From a virus: a DNA stretch of 64,000 nucleotides. Under the pieces are notes generated by a model. That model saw only the letters and a list, made by a program, of their open reading frames with translations. It did no database searches and had not been told where the DNA came from. This document shows, one piece after another, positions 1 through 8,343 of this stretch. Within the stretch, counting starts at the first letter, position 1, and every line of letters begins with the position of its first letter. Made by a program: the position numbers and the translations under genes. The DNA lies in the IMG/VR virus record IMGVR_UViG_3300039309_000025, positions 1-64,000 of that record. One strand, written 5' to 3'.

Positions 1-36
1 CGCGGCTGAAGCCGGCGGCTTTGTAACTAAGCCATG

Positions 37-1122
37 CTAAACAGCAGCACAACTCGCTACGTTCGGCCCGCTTACAGTGGCCCTGCCAGCTATTACCCTG
101 GCAGCGTTGGTATCCGCGTGCGCCGCGAAACCGCATGTAGCGCAACGGAATGTCGATTGGTTGGGGCGGTTGCCCTTGTCGGTGTGCCCGCAAAGGGAAC
201 ACTCCCGGCTGCTGTTCCTGGGATTCACGGCGACCAGGCAAACACCCGCCCGTTTCGCCTTGTACTCCAGGAACGCCCGCAACTGAGCGAAGGCCCAACT
301 GTGCAGAACTCCCCGTTGCCGCCGTGTAGCCCTTATCCGTTCGCGTATCCCCGTCAATTCCTCGACGGCGATCCCGCGCCCGGTGCGTTCTGCGGCGGCA
401 ACGATCTGCTTAGAAATAACATGGTTGACGTGCTTGGCAAAGCGGCGTTCTTTGCCGGACAGTTTCTGCAACCGCCGCTTGGCCGAGCGGGTCCGCCTGG
501 CTTGCAGTTTGGCGCGAAGCCTGCGCTGGCGGTGCCGAACCGATTTGATCTCGCTCCCGCTGTACAGGTTGCCATCCGAATCGGCGGCGATCTGCGCTAC
601 CCCGAGATCGACACCCAAGAAACCATCGGGCTGCGCCATCTTCGGATTCGGAGCCGAGCAGTTTGCCAAGACGTACCACTTGCCGCGGACGTGGGCCAAA
701 TCGGTCTCGCCTTTACGATTTGCCAGCATGGTCCGTTGATGCTCGCCGCAGACGAAAGGGATTTTCAAGCGGCCATCGAGAGACCATATCGAGATAGTAG
801 AGGCCTCCAGGTCGTAGGACAGGATGCGCTGGTCGTAAGCCGCCGAACCCATGGCGCGAAACGTGCGCTTCGCCTTGCGGTCCAACTTGTAGGCGTCGGC
901 TACTTTGGAAATACAGCGAACCGCCGCTTGTGCGGAGACACCGAAGAGATTCCGGGCCTCCCGATAGCAGAGTCGGTGAAGGTCGAACTGCCGGAACGTC
1001 TTCGATTCCCACGCCACACCGCTTATGTAGTTGCAGGCGGCATTGCAGGCGGCCAACGTGCGGCTCAGCACCGCGCCCTGCTCGGCAGTAGGTTCGAGTT
1101 TGAGTTGGGCCGTCAGGTTCAC
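37..1122 (-). CDS. tnpB: TnpB RNA-guided nuclease of IS200/IS605 element
   Basis: This 361-aa protein begins at GTG directly after the tnpA stop codon (TGA then GTG), so the two are co-transcribed. RuvC-like catalytic residues are visible as D172 (GVDLGV), E254 or E255 (IAVEEL) and D337 (HADTNAA). A zinc ribbon is formed by C308, C311, C327 and C330. TnpB family proteins cut DNA guided by an RNA (omega-RNA) made from the 3' end of the element; here that would map to about 1-100. All key residues are present, so it is probably active. It differs from the second TnpB at 61498-62604. Confidence 0.92.
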   Translation of the reverse strand: MNLTAQLKLEPTAEQGAVLSRTLAACNAACNYISGVAWESKTFRQFDLHRLCYREARNLFGVSAQAAVRCISKVADAYKLDRKAKRTFRAMGSAAYDQRILSYDLEASTISIWSLDGRLKIPFVCGEHQRTMLANRKGETDLAHVRGKWYVLANCSAPNPKMAQPDGFLGVDLGVAQIAADSDGNLYSGSEIKSVRHRQRRLRAKLQARRTRSAKRRLQKLSGKERRFAKHVNHVISKQIVAAAERTGRGIAVEELTGIRERIRATRRQRGVLHSWAFAQLRAFLEYKAKRAGVCLVAVNPRNSSRECSLCGHTDKGNRPNQSTFRCATCGFAAHADTNAARVIAGRATVSGPNVASCAAV

Positions 1123-1524
1123 TCAGGATTCCTTCTGCCGCTCGATGTATTTCTGAATGGTCGCGGTGGACACAGCGCCCGCGCTGCCTACGTAATAGCT
1201 CCTGCTCCACATCGAAGGCAGCCGCGACTTCAGGGCCGGGAACTTCTCCCGCAATTCGTGCGACGTGTAGCCCTTGATCTGGTTGGCGATGTGCTGAGGT
1301 GCGTGCGTCGGGGGAGCCTTCAGGAACAGGTGAACATGGTCAGGCCTCACCTCAAGAGCGACGATCTCACAGTAGAGTTCCGCCGCCTTTGCCACAATCA
1401 GCGACCGGAGGGCGACTTCAACCTCGCCCACGAGAACTTTACGCCGATATTTTGGGCACCAAACGAAGTGATACGTCAGCGTCGAAACACTGCCCCGAAG
1501 ATGCCGGTAACGTTCAACGCTCAC
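1123..1524 (-). CDS. tnpA: IS200-type Y1 (HUH) transposase
   Basis: This 133-aa protein is the usual size for TnpA of this family. The HUH motif is H63-V64-H65 (in RPDHVHLF) and the catalytic tyrosine is Y126 (TIQKYIE). I chose the GTG at 1524 because it lies 7 nt after a perfect -10 box. The longer reading frame starting at 1569 would include the promoter itself. The enzyme cuts and rejoins single-stranded DNA at the element ends. It is followed immediately by tnpB. Confidence 0.92.
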   Translation of the reverse strand: MSVERYRHLRGSVSTLTYHFVWCPKYRRKVLVGEVEVALRSLIVAKAAELYCEIVALEVRPDHVHLFLKAPPTHAPQHIANQIKGYTSHELREKFPALKSRLPSMWSRSYYVGSAGAVSTATIQKYIERQKES

Positions 1525-1531
1525 AGTTCCT

Positions 1532-1560
1532 ATTATACTCTGCCATTCGATAGCTGTCAA
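1532..1560 (-). promoter_or_regulatory. Consensus sigma70-type promoter of tnpA
   Basis: On the minus strand TTGACA (1560-1555) and TATAAT (1537-1532) are separated by exactly 17 nt, both perfect consensus hexamers. The GTG start of tnpA begins 7 nt after the -10 box, so the transcript should be leaderless or nearly so. Confidence 0.85.
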
Positions 1561-1652
1561 CCAAAACAAAGCGAGAAGCAGGCGACCAATGCGGTCGCCG
1601 CGCTATCCCTCCGCATGGCTGAAGCCAGCGGTTTCTCGCGCAAAGGAGTTTC

Positions 1653-2006
1653 ATGAAAACCCAGCGTAGGCTGAAGCCACGGCGCGGGCCTCCAGGGATA
1701 CCAGAGCAGGAGTGGAGGAACCCAGCGTACTTGGCGTTTCTTCGTCGTGAAGGACTTTGCATAGCGTGTCTTAAGACCGGGAAAAGACGTGCGGGACTGG
1801 GTTCCTGCGACCCTGCTCACGGTTCCGTAAACGGCATGGGGTCAAAAGGGCCCGACAAAGAGGCCGTCCCTCTGTGTCGCATCCACCACGACGAAATGCA
1901 CCGTATCAATTGGCCCCTGTTCCAGAATTTCTACGAGTTCAACCGTTACGATGTTGCGGCATACTGGTGGGAGAGGTTTAAGTCATGGCAGGAGACTTCG
2001 ACGTAA
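1653..2006 (+). CDS. HNH-like nuclease (phage recombination nuclease type)
   Basis: This 117-aa protein has a good ribosome binding site (AAAGGAG, 5 nt before ATG). It carries paired cysteines (CIAC, about residues 35-38), DPAH at about 53-56, and PLCRIHHDEMH at about 73-83. This is the layout of compact treble-clef nucleases in phage recombination modules (YbcO/DUF968-like), which is a fold-level assignment from motifs. It opens a tight plus-strand operon, overlaps the next start by 22 nt, and sits with a RusA-like gene, which supports a DNA-processing role. The IS element lies just upstream and may have displaced its promoter. Confidence 0.7.
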   Translation: MKTQRRLKPRRGPPGIPEQEWRNPAYLAFLRREGLCIACLKTGKRRAGLGSCDPAHGSVNGMGSKGPDKEAVPLCRIHHDEMHRINWPLFQNFYEFNRYDVAAYWWERFKSWQETST

Positions 2007-2206
2007 GCCGGGATGAGGAAAGGTTGCGTTTTGACCTGAACGCCTATGTTATCGGGAAAGAGGTCATCGGCCTTGCCGCTCGCCATGACCGGGTAGAGCT
2101 TTACCTGAGCGACAACCGGATGGTTGCGTTTGAGGTTTGCGGACCTGATATTGTGATTGCAATCGCGGTCCCTAGACCGTTGATTGAGACAGGGAGGGTG
2201 CAGTGA
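1985..2206 (+). CDS. Small hypothetical protein, plus-strand operon
   Basis: This 73-aa protein is not recognised. It is an acidic, beta-rich sequence with alternating hydrophobic residues (VELYLSDNRMVAFEV) and no signal peptide or cysteines. The start overlaps the nuclease gene by 22 nt and the end overlaps the next start by 4 nt (GTGA), so it is translationally coupled on both sides. Inclusion rests on this packing and on protein-like composition. Confidence 0.6.
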   Translation: MAGDFDVSRDEERLRFDLNAYVIGKEVIGLAARHDRVELYLSDNRMVAFEVCGPDIVIAIAVPRPLIETGRVQ

Positions 2207-2586
2207 GCGACGAGTCCCACGTTGTACCGATTAACCTAGCGTCCAAATCAGCCCACAATAAAGAAACCCGGCCTCTGTATAACGAAGAAGGTGAGCAGAT
2301 TGGGATGGCCACCTTGGAATGCGAGATAACCTACTCGCGGGTCATCCAAGCGGGGGAAGACACCTACCTCATGGTGGACGAAAAGAACTGGGATGTAGCG
2401 CGCGGACGGTTTCCCTGGAAGATGACCGCGCGCACCCTCCCTGTGACGGCTCGCAAGTTAGGAATGGCTATGGTGGCCAAAACGGATTACGCTGGCTATG
2501 TTCTGATTGAGATCGGCGAGCATATGTTCGTGGTTCCTGAACGGCACACGGAGGCGCTATGCAGGATGTACCCACAGAACCCATAA
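2203..2586 (+). CDS. Hypothetical protein, plus-strand operon
   Basis: This 127-aa protein starts at GTG within a GTGA overlap with the preceding stop. It is not recognised. The middle (about residues 25-115) looks like a mixed alpha/beta domain with several predicted strands. Codons 4-8 (ESHVV) are written across a copy of the dispersed palindrome at 2214-2227, just inside the gene start. The end overlaps the RusA-like gene by 28 nt. Confidence 0.65.
   Translation: MSDESHVVPINLASKSAHNKETRPLYNEEGEQIGMATLECEITYSRVIQAGEDTYLMVDEKNWDVARGRFPWKMTARTLPVTARKLGMAMVAKTDYAGYVLIEIGEHMFVVPERHTEALCRMYPQNP
2214..2227 (+). promoter_or_regulatory. Dispersed palindrome site 1
   Basis: GTCCCACGTTGTAC, one half-site perfect, located at codons 4-8 of the gene that starts at 2203. 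It belongs to the genome-wide set described in the findings. Confidence 0.75.
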
Positions 2587-2954
2587 CAATTAGATTCTTG
2601 GGGTTCGCATCGAAAAAGAACTTCTGGCGTCCCGGCAAAAACGGTAGAGGAATCTACCTCGACAAGAAGACTCGCGCCTTAGTCGAGCGTATGGAGCTTC
2701 AGGTGCCCGCTGAAGTTAGAGACTTGCGATTGGAAAGCCCTGACATGATCTGGACCTTCCGGTATACCAACGGTCACGCTGACCGCGATGGGATCATGGT
2801 CACAGTACTCGATATCCTACAGAAATATGGTGTGCTGGTCAACGATTCGATCACAAGGTGTAATGGTCTGTGGACGGTTCACCCGGCTGAACGTGGGGAG
2901 TACGATGAAGTTGAGGTGACACTGATACCGAGAGAGCCCCGTGTCCCACATTGA
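2559..2954 (+). CDS. RusA-like Holliday junction resolvase
   Basis: This 131-aa protein follows the RusA pattern: a strand with a basic 'FWRPG' segment at about 22-27, then conserved acids D75, D77, D85 and D96 in the arrangement ADRDG...VLDIL...LVNDS. In RusA the aspartates bind metal and cut four-way junctions, and 'gv..dDs' is the family signature. Its length matches RusA (about 120 aa). A resolvase here would process branched DNA before packaging or resolve recombination intermediates, in keeping with the nuclease at the head of the operon. It overlaps the next start by 14 nt. Confidence 0.75.
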   Translation: MQDVPTEPITIRFLGFASKKNFWRPGKNGRGIYLDKKTRALVERMELQVPAEVRDLRLESPDMIWTFRYTNGHADRDGIMVTVLDILQKYGVLVNDSITRCNGLWTVHPAERGEYDEVEVTLIPREPRVPH

Positions 2955-3240
2955 GCACATCCGAGACAAGTTAGCTAATCTGGAGGTCCGCCAACTACTG
3001 CGGGACGCCTCACGCCGACAGGCTAGCATCTTAAGGAAAGCCTACCGTTTCCGCAAGCTGGGAAGATTCGACCACCTCTTACATTTACAATGTGGGATGA
3101 CCTTGTGCTACGACAGGGCAGGAAAGTTGTGTTGGGCAAGCGCACCCAGAATCACTCAGGATAACAATCAGCAGTGCGAGATGGAGTTCATCTCCGACTC
3201 CGACCCCGCTTTGCCTTCCGTTTCTTCACCACAGAGTTAG
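2941..3240 (+). CDS. Hypothetical protein, last gene of plus-strand operon
   Basis: This 99-aa protein starts at GTG, overlapping the resolvase end. The N-terminal 40 residues are helical and basic (LRDASRRQASILRKAYRFRK), and the tail is acidic and serine-rich. It is not recognised. The first codons cover a degenerate palindrome copy (GTCCCACATTGAGC, 2943-2956). The last 53 nt overlap the convergent gene at 3188-3373, so the two operons collide tail to tail with no visible terminator. Confidence 0.55.
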   Translation: MSHIEHIRDKLANLEVRQLLRDASRRQASILRKAYRFRKLGRFDHLLHLQCGMTLCYDRAGKLCWASAPRITQDNNQQCEMEFISDSDPALPSVSSPQS

Positions 3241-3373
3241 CCGCTCTTATGGCGGCACCCTCTGAGTACCCGCGTTCCAACATGCTGTTCGAAACGTGGC
3301 TCCATTGTCTCTGGGCCTTTCGGCTTTTCGCTTTTTTCGTGTGGCGCTTGGCATCACTTGGTTTCCAGGGCAT
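3188..3373 (-). CDS. Small basic conserved phage protein
   Basis: This 61-aa protein starts MPWKPSDAKRHTKKA and has QW, AN and AIRAAN motifs followed by a strongly basic tail (KKRKAKRGRSRR). I recognise the layout 'MPW...HTKKA...QW...N..L..G..E..AIRAAN' from many small phage and plasmid proteins of unknown function. It is the last gene of the long minus-strand structural run and overlaps the convergent plus-strand gene by 53 nt. The tail suggests nucleic-acid contact. Confidence 0.7.
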   Translation of the reverse strand: MPWKPSDAKRHTKKAKSRKAQRQWSHVSNSMLERGYSEGAAIRAANSVVKKRKAKRGRSRR

Positions 3374-3382
3374 AATATCCTC

Positions 3383-5308
3383 CTAATTGTGACCTGTTAG
3401 GGGCGGATTTTGGATTACGGTGCCGTTCAAAAACTTGGTCCACTTCCGAATTCCGGCCTTATTGCGCCCGAGTGGTTCTACTTCAATGCTCTTGATCTTG
3501 CCGCCGTATCGAGAAAGCATTTTAGAGACATTCGCTGGGGCTTGGTCTGAATCGTATTCGAGGGCACTGATCGTTTTCCCGCTGGCGTCTTTGGCTGTCA
3601 GTCGTATGCCCTCAAGGTTTACTTCGGTGGCCTTCTCGAATATAGATCGCACGGCTTGATGTAGTTCCTGTTGTTCTGACGTCTCGGGAGCGCTGGAGCC
3701 CTTCTGCGCCCCCTCAGTTTTCGGAGGGGCGGTCGCCGATTCGGGCGGAAGATTGGCTAGCGCTCCCGAATCCTTTTCACGTCCTTTTGGAGTCCCACGT
3801 TGTACTTCAGGTGGTGGGGAAGGCTTTTCTCCTGCCTTTAATTTCGCTTCCAGTTCCGCGATCCGCTTATTGTTAGCCGCAATCTTGTCCTCGGGGGATT
3901 CCTTTGCGACAACGGGTTCAGGAGGAAGGGAGGGCTTCCCTGCGGGTTCCCCCGTTTTTGGCATTTCCACCACATTCTGCTTGTGTGGAGGATTTTCCAG
4001 CACACCCATTTTCTCGGGACTCGGGACTGGCAAGACAGGCTCTTTCCCTTGGCTTGCCATGGCCTCCCTACGCACTCCAGAAACCTGAGAACGGCCTATG
4101 GATTCCGGGGTGGGCTCAGGTGGCGGGGCCGCAGTCGAAGCAGTGGCGGGCTTCTGTGGGCCAGCAGCGGGGGTTTCCTGGGAAACCGGGGTAGGAATAG
4201 ACTTCGGGGATGGCTTGGCGGGTGGTTTGGTCTCCTGTACTCGCTCAGGTGGCTTCGCTAAAGGCTTTCCCGCTGCTGGGGTCTTGGCTTGTCGAGCTTC
4301 AAACTTCTTCAGGGCGTCATCAAGAAGTCGTTGCTTTTCCGCTTCGGTGGCGTTGGCGACTTTGTCCCAGGCGGTTTGGGCGGGTGACAGCTTGGGAGAT
4401 TCAGTCTTGGCCTCTGGAGGGGGTGGGGCGGGCGGACCAACAGGACCTTCTGGCCCCTTCGGAGTTTCCACGGTGGGCTTCGCTTCGACTGGAGGCTTAC
4501 CGGCCTTACCGCCTTTGGTCGCTGCTGCAATTAGGGCTATGTCACCTAAAGCGCGAGCGGCCTGCTTTCCGACTTCACGGTAATTACCAGATTGGAGCGC
4601 ATCTGCCGCCTCTGGAAAAGACTGAATAAAGTCATAACTCTGTGCGCCGATAAAGCCAGTTTTTATCATTTTACCTAGAACGTTTATGGCTTTGGCCGCT
4701 CGCGGAAAATTGGCGAGTTTGGATTCCGGTAGCAGTATCGACCCAATAAGAAAGGCTGCGTTGAGCGGAGATGTCATACTGAGTCCGGTGTCGGCCAGTC
4801 CTTCACCTAACCCCGCCGAGAACTCCTGAACATTCTTAGGCGCTCCAGCTACTTTAGGGATTTCCTGGGCAGCCCAAGCGGCACCTTTCTCAACAGCAGG
4901 CTTGACGACTCCCTGTACTACCTCAGACGGCAGAAACGCCAGCCCTGGGAGTACGGAACCGCCGGTCAACTGGTTCTTGATTGCCGTGCCTACCTCGGAC
5001 AAGGAGGGAAAATGTGCTTTGCCGGATGGTTCAGGCGGACTCTCAGGCTTACCGTTGGCGGATTTCGGGGCACCGTCTGACGGCTCAAGGCCCTTGATAC
5101 TGTACAGGTTGTTAAACCCAGGAACGTGCCCTTGCATGTACTGGGCCCATTGTTGTGGGGTTATTTTACCCGGAGTCTCCTTAAGCATCTGCTTGGTGGC
5201 CTGCCGGTAGACGTCGTACTTCGGGTCACCCGATGTCACAGCCTGTTTCATCTTAGTCGCGAACTCTTCTGCGGTGACTTCGCGAGGTTTCTGGGGCTGA
5301 GGGGTCAT
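3383..5308 (-). CDS. Large proline/lysine-rich putative virion-associated protein
   Basis: This 641-aa protein is translationally coupled to the upstream gene (ATGA overlap). Residues 1-75 are a helical region, about 105-250 contain hydrophobic helices with small residues (LPGLAFLPSEVV, AAFLIGSILLPES), and about 255-540 are low complexity, rich in P, K, E and A. The C-terminal 80 residues look folded (VNLEGIRLTAKDASGK). The hydrophobic helices and position next to two other very large proteins fit an internal virion/ejection protein, but no family is recognised. A palindrome copy lies at 3792-3805 within it. Confidence 0.6.
   Translation of the reverse strand: MTPQPQKPREVTAEEFATKMKQAVTSGDPKYDVYRQATKQMLKETPGKITPQQWAQYMQGHVPGFNNLYSIKGLEPSDGAPKSANGKPESPPEPSGKAHFPSLSEVGTAIKNQLTGGSVLPGLAFLPSEVVQGVVKPAVEKGAAWAAQEIPKVAGAPKNVQEFSAGLGEGLADTGLSMTSPLNAAFLIGSILLPESKLANFPRAAKAINVLGKMIKTGFIGAQSYDFIQSFPEAADALQSGNYREVGKQAARALGDIALIAAATKGGKAGKPPVEAKPTVETPKGPEGPVGPPAPPPPEAKTESPKLSPAQTAWDKVANATEAEKQRLLDDALKKFEARQAKTPAAGKPLAKPPERVQETKPPAKPSPKSIPTPVSQETPAAGPQKPATASTAAPPPEPTPESIGRSQVSGVRREAMASQGKEPVLPVPSPEKMGVLENPPHKQNVVEMPKTGEPAGKPSLPPEPVVAKESPEDKIAANNKRIAELEAKLKAGEKPSPPPEVQRGTPKGREKDSGALANLPPESATAPPKTEGAQKGSSAPETSEQQELHQAVRSIFEKATEVNLEGIRLTAKDASGKTISALEYDSDQAPANVSKMLSRYGGKIKSIEVEPLGRNKAGIRKWTKFLNGTVIQNPPLTGHN
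3792..3805 (+). promoter_or_regulatory. Dispersed palindrome site 2
   Basis: GTCCCACGTTGTAC with flanking A/T, inside the coding region of the 641-aa protein where it is read as EVQRGTP. Confidence 0.75.
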
Positions 5309-8300
5309 TTCTTCACCACATTCCCAAAGGCATCGTATTCAACTTGAGAGCCAGCAACTTGCCTCTGCTTTTTTCGTTTATCCGAACGGTATCCCCGAAT
5401 CACCGAGCGCGGATCAACCTTATTTATCGCAGCCGCTGCCAACACTTCCGAGGCCATATCCCAGTTATTTAGGTCGGCAGCGTTGCCGTATTCCTTAATG
5501 GCGGTAGTCAGACTCATCCCCCTACGTGTCGGGAAGCCGAATAACTGGGAACTGGCCGTGGGGGCCGCAATGGTTTCAGGGAACAACTTGTGGGCTCCCT
5601 TCTGGATTACTCCACGAGCAACCAAAGGGATTCCCAATGCCTCCGCGCTCGCATAGAGACGCTGTGTGGCCTGTTCTCCGCCGCTTGCTCGTGGGTTGAT
5701 TTCTTCGAAACCGCTGCCCGGTTCGTGATAACCAAGTTGTACGATACTCCAGCGAAGCGGCAGGGATAACTTGTTACCCAGTGTCTCAATTGGCGACATC
5801 AGCCAACCCATTGGCTCACGAAACCCCTTGCCTAATTCGAGATAACGCTGCGAGCCATCTGGATTATAACCGACAGATACATTAAAGGCATTTGTGGTGA
5901 GACTGTCGAGGTATTGATCTCCTACACGAGCGGGGGGGCCTGGGTTGTCCCAAGAAAAATGTGCTCCTTTTTTACCGCTGCGATCTTCCGTTTTAAAATA
6001 TCCACTTAAGGCGTAGTTGAGTGCTTGCGTCGTCAGAAACCAGGATAATGCCGCTCCCGTCACGTATTTGCTTGTAATTCGAGAAGCCGCTTCGTTCTCG
6101 AACCCACTGGTTAGCACGCGAAGCCTCGATACTGACCAGCCAGGAGCAAGCATAAGGAAGTTCAACGCCTGTCTCGCCCGTGGACTAATGAGCATTTTCT
6201 CCCAACTGACGGCCCCGTAGGCGTTATTTACATGATTGGCAACGGTGCGCCCCAGGTCGTCGATTCGTTCTGGTGTTGCATCCTTGCCTAACTTTGGGAG
6301 TTCATCGGCCATGATGGTTTCATAAGCATCCAGCATCGTTCCTTGGTGATAGTAGTCCCAAAGAGCGCTATCCCATGAGGACATCAACGATGCCATCGTT
6401 CTGACAGGACCACCGGAGACCTTGGCAAAAATGTTATTACTGGCCGTCATGTCTCTCAGCCGGTCAATCAGCCATCCCTCACGTTCTTCGCTGTTCAGGT
6501 TAAGGCCACGCCCTAATGCCTCGCGCACAATTGAAGGGTCCATGCGCATCACTGGGGGGCGATCACCTGATCGACCAATGGCTTCGTAGACGCCAGACTT
6601 CACCCCACTAAAGAAGTGCGGATTAAATAAAAAGGTTTGCCGCAAGGCATCTCCAGCACGAACTCCTTTTGGCGTCTTGCCGATCCCCGGCAGCGGCTTA
6701 CGGAGAGCGTAGATCGCCCGACCCTGTTCACTCAGCGTGTTGTAGTGGAACATCGAGAAAGTGAATATCGCTCGCTTTCCGAGGGCTCGCATCGTGTCCA
6801 GGGCTCCGAACAGGGTCGTCTTACCGGATTCTCCTATTGTCGGTAGGCCGTGACCGAATACAGAGTTTACTGCCATGTCGAAGTCTGGGTGGACATAAAC
6901 GGGACGGCGCTCAAAGTACGGCATGTGTTCTTTGGTGGTAGTGCCAGCGTAAGTCACGCGGTAAAGAGCCTCGGCATCCGTTGCCCGCTTCCATCCATTT
7001 AGGCCAAGGTCCTTTGCTTCCGTTTCAGTGACAATTGTTCCCATGCTACGGAGCCAATTCGCCATCCTAACGTTCGCAATCACCTGAGTTGCGGTATCCG
7101 CACGAAGTTTTAAGACATCTGCGACGTCGGTATATTTAGGTTTTAACCCGTACTCCTCGATTCCTGTTTTGTACCCTGGAATCTTACGCTCCTTAAGATA
7201 GGGGTCGTGCATCAGCGTGCGAGACACCCCGGCGCGAAATGCGGGGTCGCGTCCCTTAAAGTCCCACATCTGGGTCAGATACGCCTCGGATTCCTGGAGA
7301 GACACTGAGTCTCCCCACGCGGCGCGCAGTAAATCGTCCTGCTCTTTAGTCCACTTACGAAGTTCTGGCAACCATTGCCGCGCTTCCTTTGAAAGGCCGA
7401 CTTCATCTGCTGTTGCATCGCCCTGTATGACGTATCCTAACTTTCGAATATCCCTATCGGCAACTGGAACCTCTGCTTTAAAATCGTAGAGGAAGCTGTT
7501 GATGTCAAAGTTTCTTATGGCTTTAAAGGCTGCTCTGTCAGCGACAATGTCAGCCGATATTTGCAAAAGCTTAGGTTTCGGCACGTCGAATACATCCGCT
7601 ATGTCCCTGGCACCTTGGTGTTCGTAAAGTTTTTGGAGTCCCTTTGACGGCGCTTCAGCTTTGGCTTTTTCGAGCATCGGAATCTTAGCTTCGTCGGGAG
7701 CCTGAGCGATCTGCTTCCGCAGGGCCGATCTTTCCTCTAAGGGAACGAGGCGATACCCAGCGGTCCTAGCGACTAGGGTTTTAGCCCCCGCCTTAGCCGC
7801 TCCTAGCGACGTGACAATATCAGCAATCGCATCGGCCCAATCCTCAGGCGAGCCACTCTTGAAAGCCTTGGTTGATTTAGGGGCGGCCTGCATCAACCCC
7901 CCGAAACCAATTCCGAGGTCTACAATACCAGCTACCGGCGCAGTAGCAGGGAATAAATGCGCTGCCGTCAGGGCCAAGCCCACCGGAGAGGTGACGAAAT
8001 CCACAACCTCAGGAGGGGCCTTGCCGAGTTCGACAGCAAAGCGAGACATCCAGTCAGCACCCTTGGATCTCTGGATGGAACGAGGGAGTATGGTTTTTGC
8101 CAGCTTGTCGTAGGCTTCTGTGACCGTTGTTCCTTTCCCAAAGTACTTTAATAGAGATGTCGTCGCTATGTTCCCCTTTGGGGCGTTGGGTTGCGGTGCG
8201 GCTTCTTGTTTGGGTGCCGATTCGAAGATATCCGGCAACGATGGAGTAACTGTCTTGTTTTCGGCAGACGAACGAGGAGGAGGGCTCGGCGGAAGGCTCG

Positions 8301-8340
8301 GTGGTTTCTGCTCGAAAATGTCAGGGAGTTGGTCTGCCAC
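5305..8340 (-). CDS. Very large putative internal virion / DNA ejection protein
   Basis: This 1011-aa protein is not recognised by sequence. It opens with a proline-rich segment holding two copies of LPDIFE (residues about 5-10 and 35-40). A hydrophobic helix follows at about 115-150 (VGLALTAAHLFPATAPVAG), then long alpha-helical stretches, and a tail of basic residues. Its size, mostly helical content, isolated hydrophobic segments and position downstream of tail genes match internal virion proteins of podoviruses (T7 gp15/gp16 role), which build the ejection channel. That role is inferred from context. The stop overlaps the next start by 4 nt. Confidence 0.6.
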   Translation of the reverse strand: MADQLPDIFEQKPPSLPPSPPPRSSAENKTVTPSLPDIFESAPKQEAAPQPNAPKGNIATTSLLKYFGKGTTVTEAYDKLAKTILPRSIQRSKGADWMSRFAVELGKAPPEVVDFVTSPVGLALTAAHLFPATAPVAGIVDLGIGFGGLMQAAPKSTKAFKSGSPEDWADAIADIVTSLGAAKAGAKTLVARTAGYRLVPLEERSALRKQIAQAPDEAKIPMLEKAKAEAPSKGLQKLYEHQGARDIADVFDVPKPKLLQISADIVADRAAFKAIRNFDINSFLYDFKAEVPVADRDIRKLGYVIQGDATADEVGLSKEARQWLPELRKWTKEQDDLLRAAWGDSVSLQESEAYLTQMWDFKGRDPAFRAGVSRTLMHDPYLKERKIPGYKTGIEEYGLKPKYTDVADVLKLRADTATQVIANVRMANWLRSMGTIVTETEAKDLGLNGWKRATDAEALYRVTYAGTTTKEHMPYFERRPVYVHPDFDMAVNSVFGHGLPTIGESGKTTLFGALDTMRALGKRAIFTFSMFHYNTLSEQGRAIYALRKPLPGIGKTPKGVRAGDALRQTFLFNPHFFSGVKSGVYEAIGRSGDRPPVMRMDPSIVREALGRGLNLNSEEREGWLIDRLRDMTASNNIFAKVSGGPVRTMASLMSSWDSALWDYYHQGTMLDAYETIMADELPKLGKDATPERIDDLGRTVANHVNNAYGAVSWEKMLISPRARQALNFLMLAPGWSVSRLRVLTSGFENEAASRITSKYVTGAALSWFLTTQALNYALSGYFKTEDRSGKKGAHFSWDNPGPPARVGDQYLDSLTTNAFNVSVGYNPDGSQRYLELGKGFREPMGWLMSPIETLGNKLSLPLRWSIVQLGYHEPGSGFEEINPRASGGEQATQRLYASAEALGIPLVARGVIQKGAHKLFPETIAAPTASSQLFGFPTRRGMSLTTAIKEYGNAADLNNWDMASEVLAAAAINKVDPRSVIRGYRSDKRKKQRQVAGSQVEYDAFGNVVKK

Positions 8341-8343
8341 CTT

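Larger units (their letters stand above)
1..1640 (-). mobile_element. IS200/IS605-type insertion sequence (tnpA + tnpB)
   Basis: The element holds a Y1 transposase and a TnpB gene in tandem on the minus strand. Candidate ends: the motif GGCTGAAGCC occurs at 4-13 (tnpB side) and 1617-1626 (tnpA side), and a perfect 7-bp hairpin with a 5-nt loop lies at 1581-1599 on the tnpA side. Family members carry subterminal hairpins rather than inverted repeats. A third GGCTGAAGCC lies at 1669-1678, inside the next gene, so the outer boundary is uncertain. The tnpB-side end may lie just before base 1. Confidence 0.75.

Noticed and set aside
34-1656. 540-aa plus-strand frame across the IS element
   Set aside because: It is antisense to tnpA and tnpB, whose motifs are complete; its composition is the mirror of those genes.
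2881-2900. Half-site ACGTGGGGAGT near 2890
   Set aside because: Insertion within the half-site and no second half.
4098-4629. Plus-strand frames over the 641-aa gene
   Set aside because: They read Gly/Trp-rich low complexity, the complement of a Pro/Lys/Ala-rich minus-strand protein.
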